A stretch of 52,704 bases of DNA from Gammaproteobacteria bacterium (GTDB lineage Bacteria > Pseudomonadota > Gammaproteobacteria > Eutrophobiales > Eutrophobiaceae). This document shows, piece by piece, positions 18,119 through 26,390 of this stretch. The notes beneath the pieces are model-generated. The model did not search any database. It saw nothing but the letters and a program-made list of their open reading frames with translations, and was not told where the DNA came from. Location: the NCBI GenBank assembly GCA_011772965.1, contig WVYN01000015.1:58182-110885 (forward strand), read 5' to 3'. The translations under genes were made by a program, and so were the position numbers. How positions within the stretch are numbered: position 1 is the stretch's first letter; every line of letters begins with the position of its first letter.

Positions 18119-18340
18119 ATGGCCGACAATAATGCAATTCCCGTAGAAGCTGTTGATCCAGATAAAAAAACATCATCCCTTTTGGGGAAGATCACAGAAG
18201 AAAGCACTGTTCAATTGGACCTCAAGGACCAGAAGTGTTACTGGAATGACATCGAATTTGAGCCAGGTGACAGGGTCCTCAATGACGGCACATGTTACGA
18301 ATGCTGTTATGGCCGTTGGATAATTGTCGAGGAAGAGTAA
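18119..18340 (+). CDS. Small cysteine-containing protein, function unknown
   Basis: A 73-residue soluble protein. The C-terminal half has a cluster QKCYWNDIEFEPGDRVL then GTCYECCYGRWIIVEEE. The four cysteines (C, then CYECC) could bind metal or form disulfides. The CY-x4-F-x2-G pattern is reminiscent of DUF1496, but I would not assign it. ATG 18119 has GGGGA about eight bases upstream. It diverges from sat and overlaps the convergent Nudix gene by 34 bases at its 3' end, so both C-termini share DNA. Confidence 0.7.
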   Translation: MADNNAIPVEAVDPDKKTSSLLGKITEESTVQLDLKDQKCYWNDIEFEPGDRVLNDGTCYECCYGRWIIVEEE

Positions 18341-18918
18341 TCATCGTAAATTTCGTCAGGTCCAGCCCTAAAACTGTATTTCTCGCCCTGCTTGATAATA
18401 TCTCCTGTATGCAGGCGAAATTGTCCGACCTCCCGATCCGCATAAAAATATCTCAATGTCTGACGTATGGTCGTGAACGCCAGGTCATTCCATGGGATCT
18501 CATTTTCGGAATACAATGCGACATCCAGACTCTCTGTACCCGGTGAGTAGTCCATATCAAGTAAACGTGATCGATACATCATATAAACCTGATTGACATG
18601 AGGCAGATTAAAAACCGCGTAGAGTCCGAGAATCTCAACCCGTGCATTGGCCTCTTCCAGCGTCTCCCGCAGTGCACCTTCCATGCTGGTTTCATCCAGT
18701 TCCATATAGCCAGCCGGTAGTGTCCAATAGCCTGAGCGCGGTTCGATGGCACGCTTGCAAAGCAATATCTTTCCCTTATGTTCCGGAATACAGCCTGCGA
18801 CTATTTTTGGGTTCTGGTAATAAATGATATTGCAGGCGCTACAGACATGCCGCAGACGATTATCATCTTCCGGGCGTGCCAGTATGATTTCTGCACCGCA
18901 TTCACTACAATAATTCAT
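18307..18918 (-). CDS. Nudix hydrolase with N-terminal zinc ribbon
   Basis: A 203-residue pyrophosphohydrolase. The Nudix box is GYMELDETSMEGALRETLEE (G-x5-E-x7-REUxEE), about residues 67-86. An N-terminal CxxC pair set (YCSECGAE and HVCSACN) forms a zinc ribbon like that of NADH pyrophosphatases. The substrate is not determinable; NAD(H)- or ADP-sugar-like dinucleotides are usual for this architecture. ATG 18918 is preferred over an upstream GTG, since GGGAG lies just before it. It starts 12 bases after the tesA stop, so it is probably cotranscribed with tesA. Confidence 0.9.
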   Translation of the reverse strand: MNYCSECGAEIILARPEDDNRLRHVCSACNIIYYQNPKIVAGCIPEHKGKILLCKRAIEPRSGYWTLPAGYMELDETSMEGALRETLEEANARVEILGLYAVFNLPHVNQVYMMYRSRLLDMDYSPGTESLDVALYSENEIPWNDLAFTTIRQTLRYFYADREVGQFRLHTGDIIKQGEKYSFRAGPDEIYDDYSSSTIIQRP

Positions 18919-18929
18919 CGAATCTCCCA

Positions 18930-19535
18930 CTATAAGAGTGGTTCCAGTCCATGCCAGACATTATCCAGCATCTGTTCCTGTGCATGTGCCTCAGGGTGAA
19001 TGCCATCTGCCTGCATCAGTAAGTGATCACCAGCTATACCCTCAAGTATGAATTTTCCCTCCTTGATATCTTTTTCTTCTGCGAGGTCACTGTAAATAAG
19101 CGAGAACTTCTGATTATAGGCCTCCCCATAATTAGGCGGCAGCTTCATGGGAATTAACAGAACCCTTGAACCGGACTTCAGTAAGCGATCCAGAATATTG
19201 GAAAGATTAGTCCTGATTTCCTCCGGTGAAAAACCCCTCAGGCCATCATTACCCCCGAGTTCCACGACAGTTACATCCGGCGTCAGTTGTGAAAGAATAT
19301 TGTCGAGGCGAACCTTTACGCCCTGTGTTGTCTCACCACTGATACTTTTATTCACGACCTGATAACTGTGTCCGGTATTTTCGAGGCGGTCTTCAAGTAA
19401 TGAAACCCATCCCTGTCTGAGTGAGATACCATAACCCGCACTCAGGCTGTCACCAAGGATGAGCAAAGTTTTGTTACCCGCCAGGGCGGGCAAACAGAAA
19501 AGACATAAACAAACGAGAATTATTTTTTTCAACAT
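18930..19535 (-). CDS. tesA: Arylesterase / lysophospholipase L1 TesA (SGNH hydrolase)
   Basis: A 201-residue periplasmic multifunctional esterase. Signal peptide KKIILVCLCLFCLPALAG precedes block I LILGDSLSAGYG with nucleophile S30. Block III is GGNDGLRG and block V is DGIHPEAHAQ, with the catalytic Asp and His. E. coli TesA hydrolyses acyl-CoA, lysophospholipids and esters. It diverges from ybbA, and both start codons sit in the same CATG tetranucleotide. AGAGG lies about nine bases upstream of the ATG. It probably heads a two-gene unit with the Nudix gene. Confidence 0.95.
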   Translation of the reverse strand: MLKKIILVCLCLFCLPALAGNKTLLILGDSLSAGYGISLRQGWVSLLEDRLENTGHSYQVVNKSISGETTQGVKVRLDNILSQLTPDVTVVELGGNDGLRGFSPEEIRTNLSNILDRLLKSGSRVLLIPMKLPPNYGEAYNQKFSLIYSDLAEEKDIKEGKFILEGIAGDHLLMQADGIHPEAHAQEQMLDNVWHGLEPLL

Positions 19536-20226
19536 GAAAAATACCTCTGACTATATTGTGCAGGTGGAGCAATTATCAAAGCAAGTCTCCATCCCCGCTG
19601 GAAAGCTGACCATACTAAAGAACATCAATCTTGGCATTCACAGGGGGGAAAGCGTTGCTATCGTTGGTGTCTCAGGATCAGGCAAATCCACATTGCTTGG
19701 ACTGCTGGCCGGGCTCGACGTTCCAAGCAGTGGCAGGATCATTCTCGATAACATTGACCTGGGTCAACTGGATGAAGACGGGCGCGCCAGACTAAGGAAT
19801 CGGAGAGTCGGTTTTGTCTTCCAGTCCTTCCAGCTTTTGCCCAGCCTGACCGCGTTGGAAAACGTCATGCTGCCGCTAGAACTGGCCGATGACATAAACC
19901 CCGAAAACTCGGCCAGACACTACCTGGAAGATGTGGGTCTGAGTGATCGGGTCAATCATTATCCAAACCAGTTATCAGGTGGCGAACAGCAGCGCGTCGC
20001 CGTGGCGCGTGCCTTTGCCGGGAACCCCGCTATCCTGTTCGCAGACGAACCTACTGGAAATCTGGACGAAACTACAGCCGGCAAGATCATAGAATTGATT
20101 TTCAGGCTGAATACAGAACATGGCACAACCTTGTTACTGATAACTCATGATCATGAAATTGCCCGACGTTGTGATCGTCGGCTGACACTTGCCGGTGGAG
20201 AACTGATTGCAGATGAAACTGTATAA
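19534..20226 (+). CDS. ybbA: ABC transporter ATPase YbbA (LolD/MacB family)
   Basis: A 230-residue ATPase: Walker A GVSGSGKSTL, Q-loop FVFQSFQLLPSLTALENV, signature LSGGEQQRVAVARA, Walker B ILFADEPTGNLD, and H-loop LLITHDHE. It partners the FtsX-like permease encoded next. The pair is conserved beside tesA in gammaproteobacteria and resembles MacB-type mechanotransmission systems rather than import. ATG 19534 shares CATG with the tesA start. A longer frame from 19459 would add 25 non-family residues inside tesA. The ribosome binding site (GAGAA) is rather far upstream, so initiation may be weak. Confidence 0.93.
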   Translation: MKNTSDYIVQVEQLSKQVSIPAGKLTILKNINLGIHRGESVAIVGVSGSGKSTLLGLLAGLDVPSSGRIILDNIDLGQLDEDGRARLRNRRVGFVFQSFQLLPSLTALENVMLPLELADDINPENSARHYLEDVGLSDRVNHYPNQLSGGEQQRVAVARAFAGNPAILFADEPTGNLDETTAGKIIELIFRLNTEHGTTLLLITHDHEIARRCDRRLTLAGGELIADETV

Positions 20227-22699
20227 ACTATCTATCTCCGCTCTCATGCGTGACTGGCGTTCAGGTGAGTTGCACCTGCTTTTGCTGGCTGTGATCATAT
20301 CAGTGAGTGCAGTCACAACCGTCAGTTTTTTCACGGACCGGGTGAAACGGGCGACAGAGCTGGAATCCAATACCCTGCTGGCTGCTGATTTGGTATTGGC
20401 CTCTCCTTCGCCAATCAGCAGCGCTTACGATTCCCTGGCTGAAAAGAACGGGCTGGACGTTGCCAGAACAACTAGCTTTCGCAGCGTCGCCGTAGTAGGT
20501 GAACGACTGGAATTGACGGAAGTAAAGGCCGTTGATCCGGCCTATCCGCTATACGGGGAACTTCGCACGGCATCTGAACTGTTCGGCGAGGAAGAAGTCA
20601 CCGACCATATCCCTGCCAGTGGTGAAGCCTGGCTAGACGGCCGCCTGTTCCAGTTACTGGCCATTGATATCGGTGACTCACTCAGTCTTGGGAGTCTGCA
20701 ACTGAGAGTCACCAGGGTGTTGACACATGAGCCGGATCGCGGCGGTGACCTGTTTAATATCGCACCCCGGATTCTTATCAACCGTGTCGATCTGCCTGGC
20801 TCCGGACTCTTGTTGCCAGGCAGCCGCGCCAAATACAGGCTCCTGATCGGCGGATCCGAAGAGGCCATATCATCATTTCGGAGCGCGCTGGACGATACCG
20901 CCACCGATAATATCGAAATTCAAGGCATCCGTGACGCCCGCCCGGAACTCAAAACAGCCCTGAATCGTGCCGAACAATTCCTAGGACTGGCGGCAATCAG
21001 CAGTATCGCCCTGGCCGGTCTCGCCATTGCCTTGTCAGCCCAGCGTTTCGCCAGCCGGCATTTTGATCATTGTGCGATCATGCGCTGCCTGGGTATGCAA
21101 CGTGCCACAGTATTCAGATTTTATCTCTACCAGTTGTTTACTATGGCACTACTGGGCAGCCTTCTGGGATGTTTCATTGGTTATGTCTTGCAATTCGGTC
21201 TGGCCAGCCTGCTGTCCGGTTTGAGCCAGGTACCGTTACCGCCACCCAGTGTTCTACCGGTATTTCAGGGCCTGCTCGCAGGGGTCATTACCATACTCGG
21301 TTTTGCCTTGCCGCCATTATTACGTCTCAACCGGGTTTCACCCCTCCGGGTCTTACGGCGCGACCTGACGCCCCTGCCCGTCAGTTTGAAAACTGCCTAC
21401 CTGTTACCAGTCCTGGCACTGGCTTTATTAAGTCCCTGGCAGACAGGTCAGTTTGCCCTGACGTTCTATACTCTGCTGGGATTTGCATTTGCCATGATCT
21501 TGCTGGCACTGGGTGCACGGTTATTTCTTTATGTCTTGAATCAGTTTCGGTCCCGGCTGGGTGTGGTCTATCGTTACGGGCTTGCCAATATTCAACGGCG
21601 GGCCCGCCAGAGCAGCGCCCAGATTGTCGCCATTGGCCTGGGCATTACTGTCATGTTGTTACTTACATTGATCAGAACAGATTTGCTGGACAACTGGCAG
21701 AATCGTTTACCTGAAGGTACACCAAATTATTTCCTGATAAATATTCAACCGGACGAAATTGATGCTGTCAGGCAGTTTGTAAAATCTAATCTGGAAAAAG
21801 ATTCTATCTTTTACCCAATGATACGTGGACGTCTGGTTTCTATAAATGATCAGGAGATAAAACCGGATGACTATGCTGAACCGAGGGCACAACGACTGGC
21901 TGCCCTTGAGTTCAACCTGTCCTGGACTGATACTCTGCCTGCTGAGAATGAAATCATTGCAGGTAAATGGTGGACCAATGATAACGGTTCTAATGTCTTT
22001 TCAGTTGAAGCAGGTATCGCAGAAACATTGAACATACGGATGAATGATGTCATTACCTACCGGGTAGCGGGTAATGATATTTCCGGTAAGGTAGTGAACA
22101 TACGCGCACTGGAGTGGGATTCATTTAATGTGAATTTTTTTGTCATCTCCAACCCTGAAACCCTGAAAGATGCACCGACCACATACATCACCAGCTTCTA
22201 TCTACCAGGAAATAAACGGCATTTGCTGGCCGATCTGGTGCGCTCTTTCCCCAGCACCACAGTCATAGATGTCGATGCTATCCTGACCCAGGTTAGACGA
22301 ATAATGTACCAGGTCATCAACACGATTGAATATGTCTTTGTATTCACCCTCCTATCTGGCATCGTCGTGTTATTGGCTGCGCTAAAAGGAGTGCAGGATG
22401 AAAGGATACGGGAAACAGCCCTGCTGTTTGCGCTCGGTGCGAGGCACCGACATATGAGAATGAGCCTGCTGGCAGAGTTTACCTATCTTGGAGTGATTGC
22501 CGGCATGCTGGCCGCCTTTGCAGCCAGCATGTCGGAATGGTTACTGGGCCAGTTTGTTTTGTATATGGACACGAGTTTTAATCTGGTTGTTTGGCTCATA
22601 GCTCCACTTCTCTGTGCCATAATTATTGCCATGACTGGTATGTTGTACACGCGCAGTGTTTTTGCAGCACCACCGCTGCTGACGCTCAGGCAGGAGTAG
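20213..22699 (+). CDS. ybbP: FtsX-like ABC transporter permease YbbP
   Basis: About 828 residues with two FtsX-type modules. An N-terminal helix (LLLLAVIISVSAVTTVSFF) is followed by a periplasmic MacB-like domain, helices around 260-420 (FLGLAAISSIALAGLAIALS and others), a second periplasmic domain, and three C-terminal helices (VFVFTLLSGIVVLLAAL onward). ATG 20213 is used rather than a TTG six bases earlier; GGTGGAG lies upstream. It overlaps ybbA by 14 bases. In E. coli the complex has been linked with esterase and lipid-related functions because of its tesA neighbour, but its substrate is not settled. Confidence 0.93.
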   Translation: MKLYKLSISALMRDWRSGELHLLLLAVIISVSAVTTVSFFTDRVKRATELESNTLLAADLVLASPSPISSAYDSLAEKNGLDVARTTSFRSVAVVGERLELTEVKAVDPAYPLYGELRTASELFGEEEVTDHIPASGEAWLDGRLFQLLAIDIGDSLSLGSLQLRVTRVLTHEPDRGGDLFNIAPRILINRVDLPGSGLLLPGSRAKYRLLIGGSEEAISSFRSALDDTATDNIEIQGIRDARPELKTALNRAEQFLGLAAISSIALAGLAIALSAQRFASRHFDHCAIMRCLGMQRATVFRFYLYQLFTMALLGSLLGCFIGYVLQFGLASLLSGLSQVPLPPPSVLPVFQGLLAGVITILGFALPPLLRLNRVSPLRVLRRDLTPLPVSLKTAYLLPVLALALLSPWQTGQFALTFYTLLGFAFAMILLALGARLFLYVLNQFRSRLGVVYRYGLANIQRRARQSSAQIVAIGLGITVMLLLTLIRTDLLDNWQNRLPEGTPNYFLINIQPDEIDAVRQFVKSNLEKDSIFYPMIRGRLVSINDQEIKPDDYAEPRAQRLAALEFNLSWTDTLPAENEIIAGKWWTNDNGSNVFSVEAGIAETLNIRMNDVITYRVAGNDISGKVVNIRALEWDSFNVNFFVISNPETLKDAPTTYITSFYLPGNKRHLLADLVRSFPSTTVIDVDAILTQVRRIMYQVINTIEYVFVFTLLSGIVVLLAALKGVQDERIRETALLFALGARHRHMRMSLLAEFTYLGVIAGMLAAFAASMSEWLLGQFVLYMDTSFNLVVWLIAPLLCAIIIAMTGMLYTRSVFAAPPLLTLRQE

Positions 22700-22700
22700 G

Positions 22701-23003
22701 GTGGCTGAGGTTTATTTCAATGAATTCAGGATGCTCGTAATCGAGCAAATCCGGGCGATCGAGCAGATTCAACCCGAAACCCACTCGACAGAATGGTTCC
22801 TGCTAAAGTACCTGAGAAGAATTGAGAAAAATGCCTTGCCTCCTGCCTCCCCAGGACGGATGGAAAATTGCATGCGGGCATTGATCAGGTTCTATGTGGA
22901 CTGTATTGATGAGAACACTGAGGTCGGTGAAAGCTGCAAAATGATCTACGAAGGATATCGAAAGACATTACGTGAAGCCCAGAAAAATAAGCAGAGCTAT
23001 TAA
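22701..23003 (+). CDS. Small hypothetical protein coupled to ybbP
   Basis: A 100-residue charged, helical, soluble protein I do not recognise. The start is GTG at 22701, one base after the ybbP stop, with AGGAG (22692-22696) placed correctly for it. This arrangement implies translational coupling. Features are two helical stretches (VIEQIRAIEQIQ, WFLLKYLRRIEKN) and a C-terminal half with single cysteines in ENCMRAL, YVDCIDE and GESCKMI. It has no signal peptide. Genomic position suggests an accessory to the YbbAP complex, but that is inference only. Confidence 0.7.
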   Translation: MAEVYFNEFRMLVIEQIRAIEQIQPETHSTEWFLLKYLRRIEKNALPPASPGRMENCMRALIRFYVDCIDENTEVGESCKMIYEGYRKTLREAQKNKQSY

Positions 23004-23246
23004 AAATAATATCAAACTAATAACACTAACCTCCCCGGAGATGTCCTAGAAAAAAGAATCAGAACCTGCAAGATCACACTTGAAGTGAACCGGGGACATC
23101 TTGATCAGAAAATTTTTGAACACATCCATGATGATGTGTATACATATAATGAATACACGATTGTAATTTAATTGTTAATTGATGATCTCTTTCATATCGC
23201 AGAGCAGATAACCCAATCACACTAGCTTGCCAGTTGCCTAATCGCG
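23004..23246. other. Intergenic region after the ybbAP unit
   Basis: No gene seen. AGATGTCC (23039-23046) and GGACATCT (23094-23101) form an 8-base inverted repeat 47 bases apart, each beside a CCCCGG or CCGGGG. The arms are too far apart for a standard terminator and no T-run follows. The remainder, 23130-23200, is AT-rich. Confidence 0.4.
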
Positions 23247-23609
23247 TCATTCAAGACGGATATCCCCTGCTTCTGTCCAAGGCGGACTGACGATTGCCAT
23301 AAACTGTATCTCGTAATCTCCAGTATTTTCCAGCCATTGCACGGACCCTGCTGGTATCAACATCACATCACCCTGCTGTAAAGCCTTTTCTTTATCATTC
23401 ATATGCATAACGCCTGAGCCGGATAGAATGAAATATATCTCGGACTGTTCAAGTCGATGTTTATAGCTACGTTTGCCCGTCTGAACACTTGCTATTGCGA
23501 TTGAATAGGGTATATCGACCGGATCATTAGCAGGGTGCAATAATTCCTGAATGTCACAACCATCATTAGCGCTGAATTTCTCGCAATCGGATAAATTTTT
23601 TACAAACAC
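23247..23609 (-). CDS. Cupin-domain protein
   Basis: A 120-residue single cupin. Motif 1 is SYKHRLEQSEIYFILSGSG (H, then E, with a Tyr-Lys lead-in) and motif 2 is GDVMLIPAGSVQWLEN. The second motif has Gln where a metal-binding His is usual, so the metal site may be incomplete. Function and substrate are unknown; family members range from isomerases to small-molecule sensors. The start is GTG 23609 with AGGAG upstream; no ATG is available nearby. It diverges from hemH with 26 bases between starts. Confidence 0.85.
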   Translation of the reverse strand: MFVKNLSDCEKFSANDGCDIQELLHPANDPVDIPYSIAIASVQTGKRSYKHRLEQSEIYFILSGSGVMHMNDKEKALQQGDVMLIPAGSVQWLENTGDYEIQFMAIVSPPWTEAGDIRLE

Positions 23610-23635
23610 GGCCTTCTCCTATATAAAATGATAGC

Positions 23636-24760
23636 ATGAGCAAATATATTGGTAATCCTGACTATCAACATGATACCAGGCCCTGCCTGGGTGTCTTGTT
23701 GACCAATCTTGGGACTCCGGATGCCCCTAACACTCGCGCCGTCCGTAAATATCTTGCTGAATTCCTGTCCGATCCCCGGGTAATAGAAGTACCAAGACCG
23801 TTATGGTGGTTGATTCTGCACGGGATCATACTGCGTTTCAGGCCACGGAGTTCGGCACATGCCTACAACCAGGTCTGGACTTCAGAAGGCTCGCCGCTGC
23901 TGTCCTGGGGCAATAAACAGGCCCGGGCCATACTCGATGAACTCGCCATGCGCCAGCCTGGACCAATCAAAATTGAACTGGCCATGCGTTACGGAAATCC
24001 CTCAATTCAGTCCGGTCTGGAAAAACTGCGGGATTGCGGTGCTGAACGGATTCTGATCTTTCCTCTTTATCCCCAGTATTCTTCCACTACCACAGCATCA
24101 ACTTTCGATGCCGTTGCTGCAGTAATGAAAAACTGGCGCTGGATGCCGGAACTACGCATGGTGACTCACTACCATGATAACGTGAAGTATATTGAAGCAG
24201 TGGCGGAAAGTATCAGGACATACTGGCAAAAGCATGGTCAACCTGAAATCCTGCTGTTTTCTTTTCATGGCCTGCCCGAGGATTATTTCAGGGCTGGCGA
24301 TCCTTATCATTGCGAATGCCACAAAACGGCACGGCTTGTGGCTGAAAATCTTGAATTAAATGATGACCAATGGCAGGTCTGCTTCCAGTCACGCTTCGGT
24401 CCGCGCGCCTGGCTCAAGCCCTATACTGATGCAACTCTTGCAGAACTTGCCCAGAATGGTATCAAAAAGGTCAATGTCATCTGCCCAGGTTTCTCGGCAG
24501 ATTGTCTGGAGACCCTGGAGGAGATAAACATACGCTATCGCGAGGTCTTTCTGGAAAACGGAGGCAAGCAATTTGAATATATTCCGGCTTTGAATGATCA
24601 ATCTCATCATATCGAGGCATTGACTGACATTATTATTCAGCACTGTCAGGGTTGGCCTGAGGTTTCTTCTGACTGGAATCTCACCGATTACGAATCAGCA
24701 ATACAGACGCGTCTAAAGAGGTTTAAACTACTGAAGAGTTCAAGTAGTAAACAGAATTAA
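23636..24760 (+). CDS. hemH: Ferrochelatase
   Basis: Inserts Fe2+ into protoporphyrin IX as the last step of haem b synthesis; peripheral to the inner membrane. The catalytic His is in LLFSFHGLPEDYF and the conserved acidic site is CLETLEEINI. N-terminal VLLTNLGTPDAPNTRAVRKY and IFPLYPQYSSTTTA are also canonical. At 374 residues it is somewhat longer than the usual 320-350, through a C-terminal extension rich in Ser/Lys. CHCECH-like cysteines occur in GDPYHCECHKTA. Its neighbours offer no haem context, unlike hemB at 2000. Confidence 0.97.
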   Translation: MSKYIGNPDYQHDTRPCLGVLLTNLGTPDAPNTRAVRKYLAEFLSDPRVIEVPRPLWWLILHGIILRFRPRSSAHAYNQVWTSEGSPLLSWGNKQARAILDELAMRQPGPIKIELAMRYGNPSIQSGLEKLRDCGAERILIFPLYPQYSSTTTASTFDAVAAVMKNWRWMPELRMVTHYHDNVKYIEAVAESIRTYWQKHGQPEILLFSFHGLPEDYFRAGDPYHCECHKTARLVAENLELNDDQWQVCFQSRFGPRAWLKPYTDATLAELAQNGIKKVNVICPGFSADCLETLEEINIRYREVFLENGGKQFEYIPALNDQSHHIEALTDIIIQHCQGWPEVSSDWNLTDYESAIQTRLKRFKLLKSSSSKQN

Positions 24761-24788
24761 TAATTAAACAGGATTTGAATCCTGTAAT

Positions 24789-25076
24789 CTAGTTTTCCAT
24801 AACCTCAACACCATGCCTGAAGGCAATATAATTACGGATATATTCAGCTGCAGGCAGAGGGTCCGGGTAATACCAGGCCGCATCTTTATTCAGTTTTCCA
24901 TTGACCTCCAGATCATAATAATTGGCCTGGCCTTTCCAGAGGCAAGTAGTATGGGAGTTACTTTTTCGAAAGTATTCGCCGTTGATCGATTCAGGCGGAA
25001 AATAATAATTATCCTCAAGCTTAATGCATGAACGGCTTTCAGCTAAGATTGCACCATTCCATTTTGCAATTGTCAT
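24789..25076 (-). CDS. DUF427 domain protein
   Basis: A 95-residue soluble protein: WNGAILAES, YYFPPESINGEYFRKSNSH, CLWKGQANYYDLEV, AWYYPDPLPAAEYIRNYIAF. This WKGxAxYY and YYPxP pattern is DUF427, a small beta-barrel family of unknown function. ATG 25076 is chosen because the protein domain begins there; upstream codons lie inside the yjbQ gene. It starts three bases after the yjbQ stop and is the last gene of a five-gene minus-strand operon. Confidence 0.88.
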   Translation of the reverse strand: MTIAKWNGAILAESRSCIKLEDNYYFPPESINGEYFRKSNSHTTCLWKGQANYYDLEVNGKLNKDAAWYYPDPLPAAEYIRNYIAFRHGVEVMEN

Positions 25077-25078
25077 CG

Positions 25079-25495
25079 CTATTCTCCAAAAAATGTTAAA
25101 AAAATGTGGCGCTGATAATCCTGATAACGATGTTCGTATACATAAATACCCTGCCATGTACCAAGGGCAAGACGGGCATTGGTCACGGGAATGGTCAGAC
25201 TCGCATCCGTCAGTATGGTCCTTATATGGGCAGGCATATCATCATCACCTTCCGTATCATGACGGAAGGCCGGATCACCGTCAATTATCAATGATGAAAA
25301 GAAAGTTTCAAGATCGCTACGCACACCTGGATCAGCATTTTCACAAATAATCAGTGAGGCACTGGTATGACGGATAAAAACATTACAAAGGCCGTTACGA
25401 ATTCCTGATTGCTCCAGTTGCTGCTTTACCATGGACGTAATTTCATGAGTACTACGCCCTTTTGTGCTGATGTTAAGGCTTGTCTGGAAGATCAT
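25079..25495 (-). CDS. YjbQ / UPF0047 family protein
   Basis: A 138-residue protein of the YjbQ family (TIGR00149): FQTSLNISTKGRSTHEITSM, CNVFIRHTSASLIICENADP, then DDDMPAHIRTILTDASLTIP and LGTWQGIYVYEHRY. Some homologues complement thiamin-phosphate synthase mutants weakly, so a secondary thiamin-phosphate synthase role has been proposed; the true function is open. The start overlaps the DUF1499 stop by four bases (ATGA). The conserved histidine in RHTSAS and that in AHIRT are present. Confidence 0.92.
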   Translation of the reverse strand: MIFQTSLNISTKGRSTHEITSMVKQQLEQSGIRNGLCNVFIRHTSASLIICENADPGVRSDLETFFSSLIIDGDPAFRHDTEGDDDMPAHIRTILTDASLTIPVTNARLALGTWQGIYVYEHRYQDYQRHIFLTFFGE

Positions 25496-25968
25496 AAACG
25501 CTGCTCCACAGCCCGGTAAAAGTCCAGAATATTCCGTGAATTCTTGCCAAGATCACCGCGTCCCAGGCGCGAAGAGGATCGTACATAAACGGACTGTTCA
25601 TCATAATCACCAGGTCGTACTCGCACCAAAACATCGTCCCGGAAAGACCATAGCGGCGTTCTAACTATGGCATGTATTTCCTTCCTGTTCGCATCATAAC
25701 TCACCAGTTCCCAGTCAAGGGATTGAATCGCCTGACGACTCTGATCAAGCAGATATTCCGGATCCCCCGAATAGGAGCGAATTTCGAGTTCCGGCAACCT
25801 TGGTTCGGCTTCTGTTTCTGCCACATTGCTTGTGAGGTAGATCCTGAGCCTTTCCAGAACACCCGGTGTACTGAAAAGTGGTAATCGGTTCTGGTAAATT
25901 GCTATACCACTCATGAGCAAAGCGCCAGCAACCAGGATCAAAAGCGTTATCAATATTTTAACTAACAT
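25492..25968 (-). CDS. DUF1499 domain protein with N-terminal membrane anchor
   Basis: A 158-residue protein. One helix (LVKILITLLILVAGALLMSG) anchors it, and the rest is DUF1499: EYLLDQSRQAIQSL, IHAIVRTPLWSFRDDVLVRV, VYVRSSSRLGRGDLGKNSRN. The function is unknown; the RTPLWxFxDD and SRxGxxDxGxN motifs are family hallmarks. ATG 25968 gives the anchor directly at the N-terminus, so it is preferred to a start 11 codons earlier in the CULT gene. It couples to yjbQ by a four-base overlap. Confidence 0.88.
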   Translation of the reverse strand: MLVKILITLLILVAGALLMSGIAIYQNRLPLFSTPGVLERLRIYLTSNVAETEAEPRLPELEIRSYSGDPEYLLDQSRQAIQSLDWELVSYDANRKEIHAIVRTPLWSFRDDVLVRVRPGDYDEQSVYVRSSSRLGRGDLGKNSRNILDFYRAVEQRL

Positions 25969-25978
25969 CAGTAAATCT

Positions 25979-26374
25979 TCACGACAGCATAAGTTTGTCA
26001 AGTATCAACGCAAAGAACTTCTGGCCATTCTGGAAAAACCAGCCTAGATGTTCATGGCAACCACTACATAGTGCAATTTGCCAACTGTGATTCCTGAACC
26101 AACTGTATTCAAATGTTGATTTCCCATCGCCAACGCAACCTTTTGCATTTTGAAAACAACCAAATGTGTAAATTATTCCTGCAGGGTTCATAAAAGTATG
26201 AATATGCTGTTCATTTATATTAACTGCGTCTGATTCAGATGTTATTAGCTGTTTACATCTCCCGCAAATAAGCCATTTCTCTTCTTTCAATGACCGCCTT
26301 TCCTTTTCAAGAAGGTCGGTTTCTTCCTGAGTTCTGGTAATGACATCAAAATAGCAGAGAACCGTATCGCTCAT
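25979..26374 (-). CDS. CULT-domain (cereblon-like) protein
   Basis: A 131-residue protein that is essentially one CULT domain, the fold that binds thalidomide in human cereblon. Zinc cysteines are in LICGRCKQLIT and LCSGCHEHLGW. The three tryptophans that form the ligand cage are in FEYSWFRNHSWQIAL and HLGWFF. TFMNPAGIIYTFGCFQNAKGC is also typical. Bacterial single-domain CULT proteins are known structurally, but their natural ligands and role are unknown. ATG 26374 is preferred to an upstream GTG. It has no signal peptide and lies second in the operon after the TauE/SafE gene. Confidence 0.85.
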   Translation of the reverse strand: MSDTVLCYFDVITRTQEETDLLEKERRSLKEEKWLICGRCKQLITSESDAVNINEQHIHTFMNPAGIIYTFGCFQNAKGCVGDGKSTFEYSWFRNHSWQIALCSGCHEHLGWFFQNGQKFFALILDKLMLS

Positions 26375-26390
26375 ATACACCACACTGAAA

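Noticed and set aside
23039-23101. Inverted repeat AGATGTCC...GGACATCT as a possible mobile-element end or terminator
   Set aside because: Arms are short and 47 bases apart, with no T-run, target duplication or transposase nearby.
24768-24785. Terminator between hemH and the DUF427 gene
   Set aside because: ACAGGATT/AATCCTGT can pair, but the stem is AT-rich, the loop minimal, and there is no T-run on either strand.
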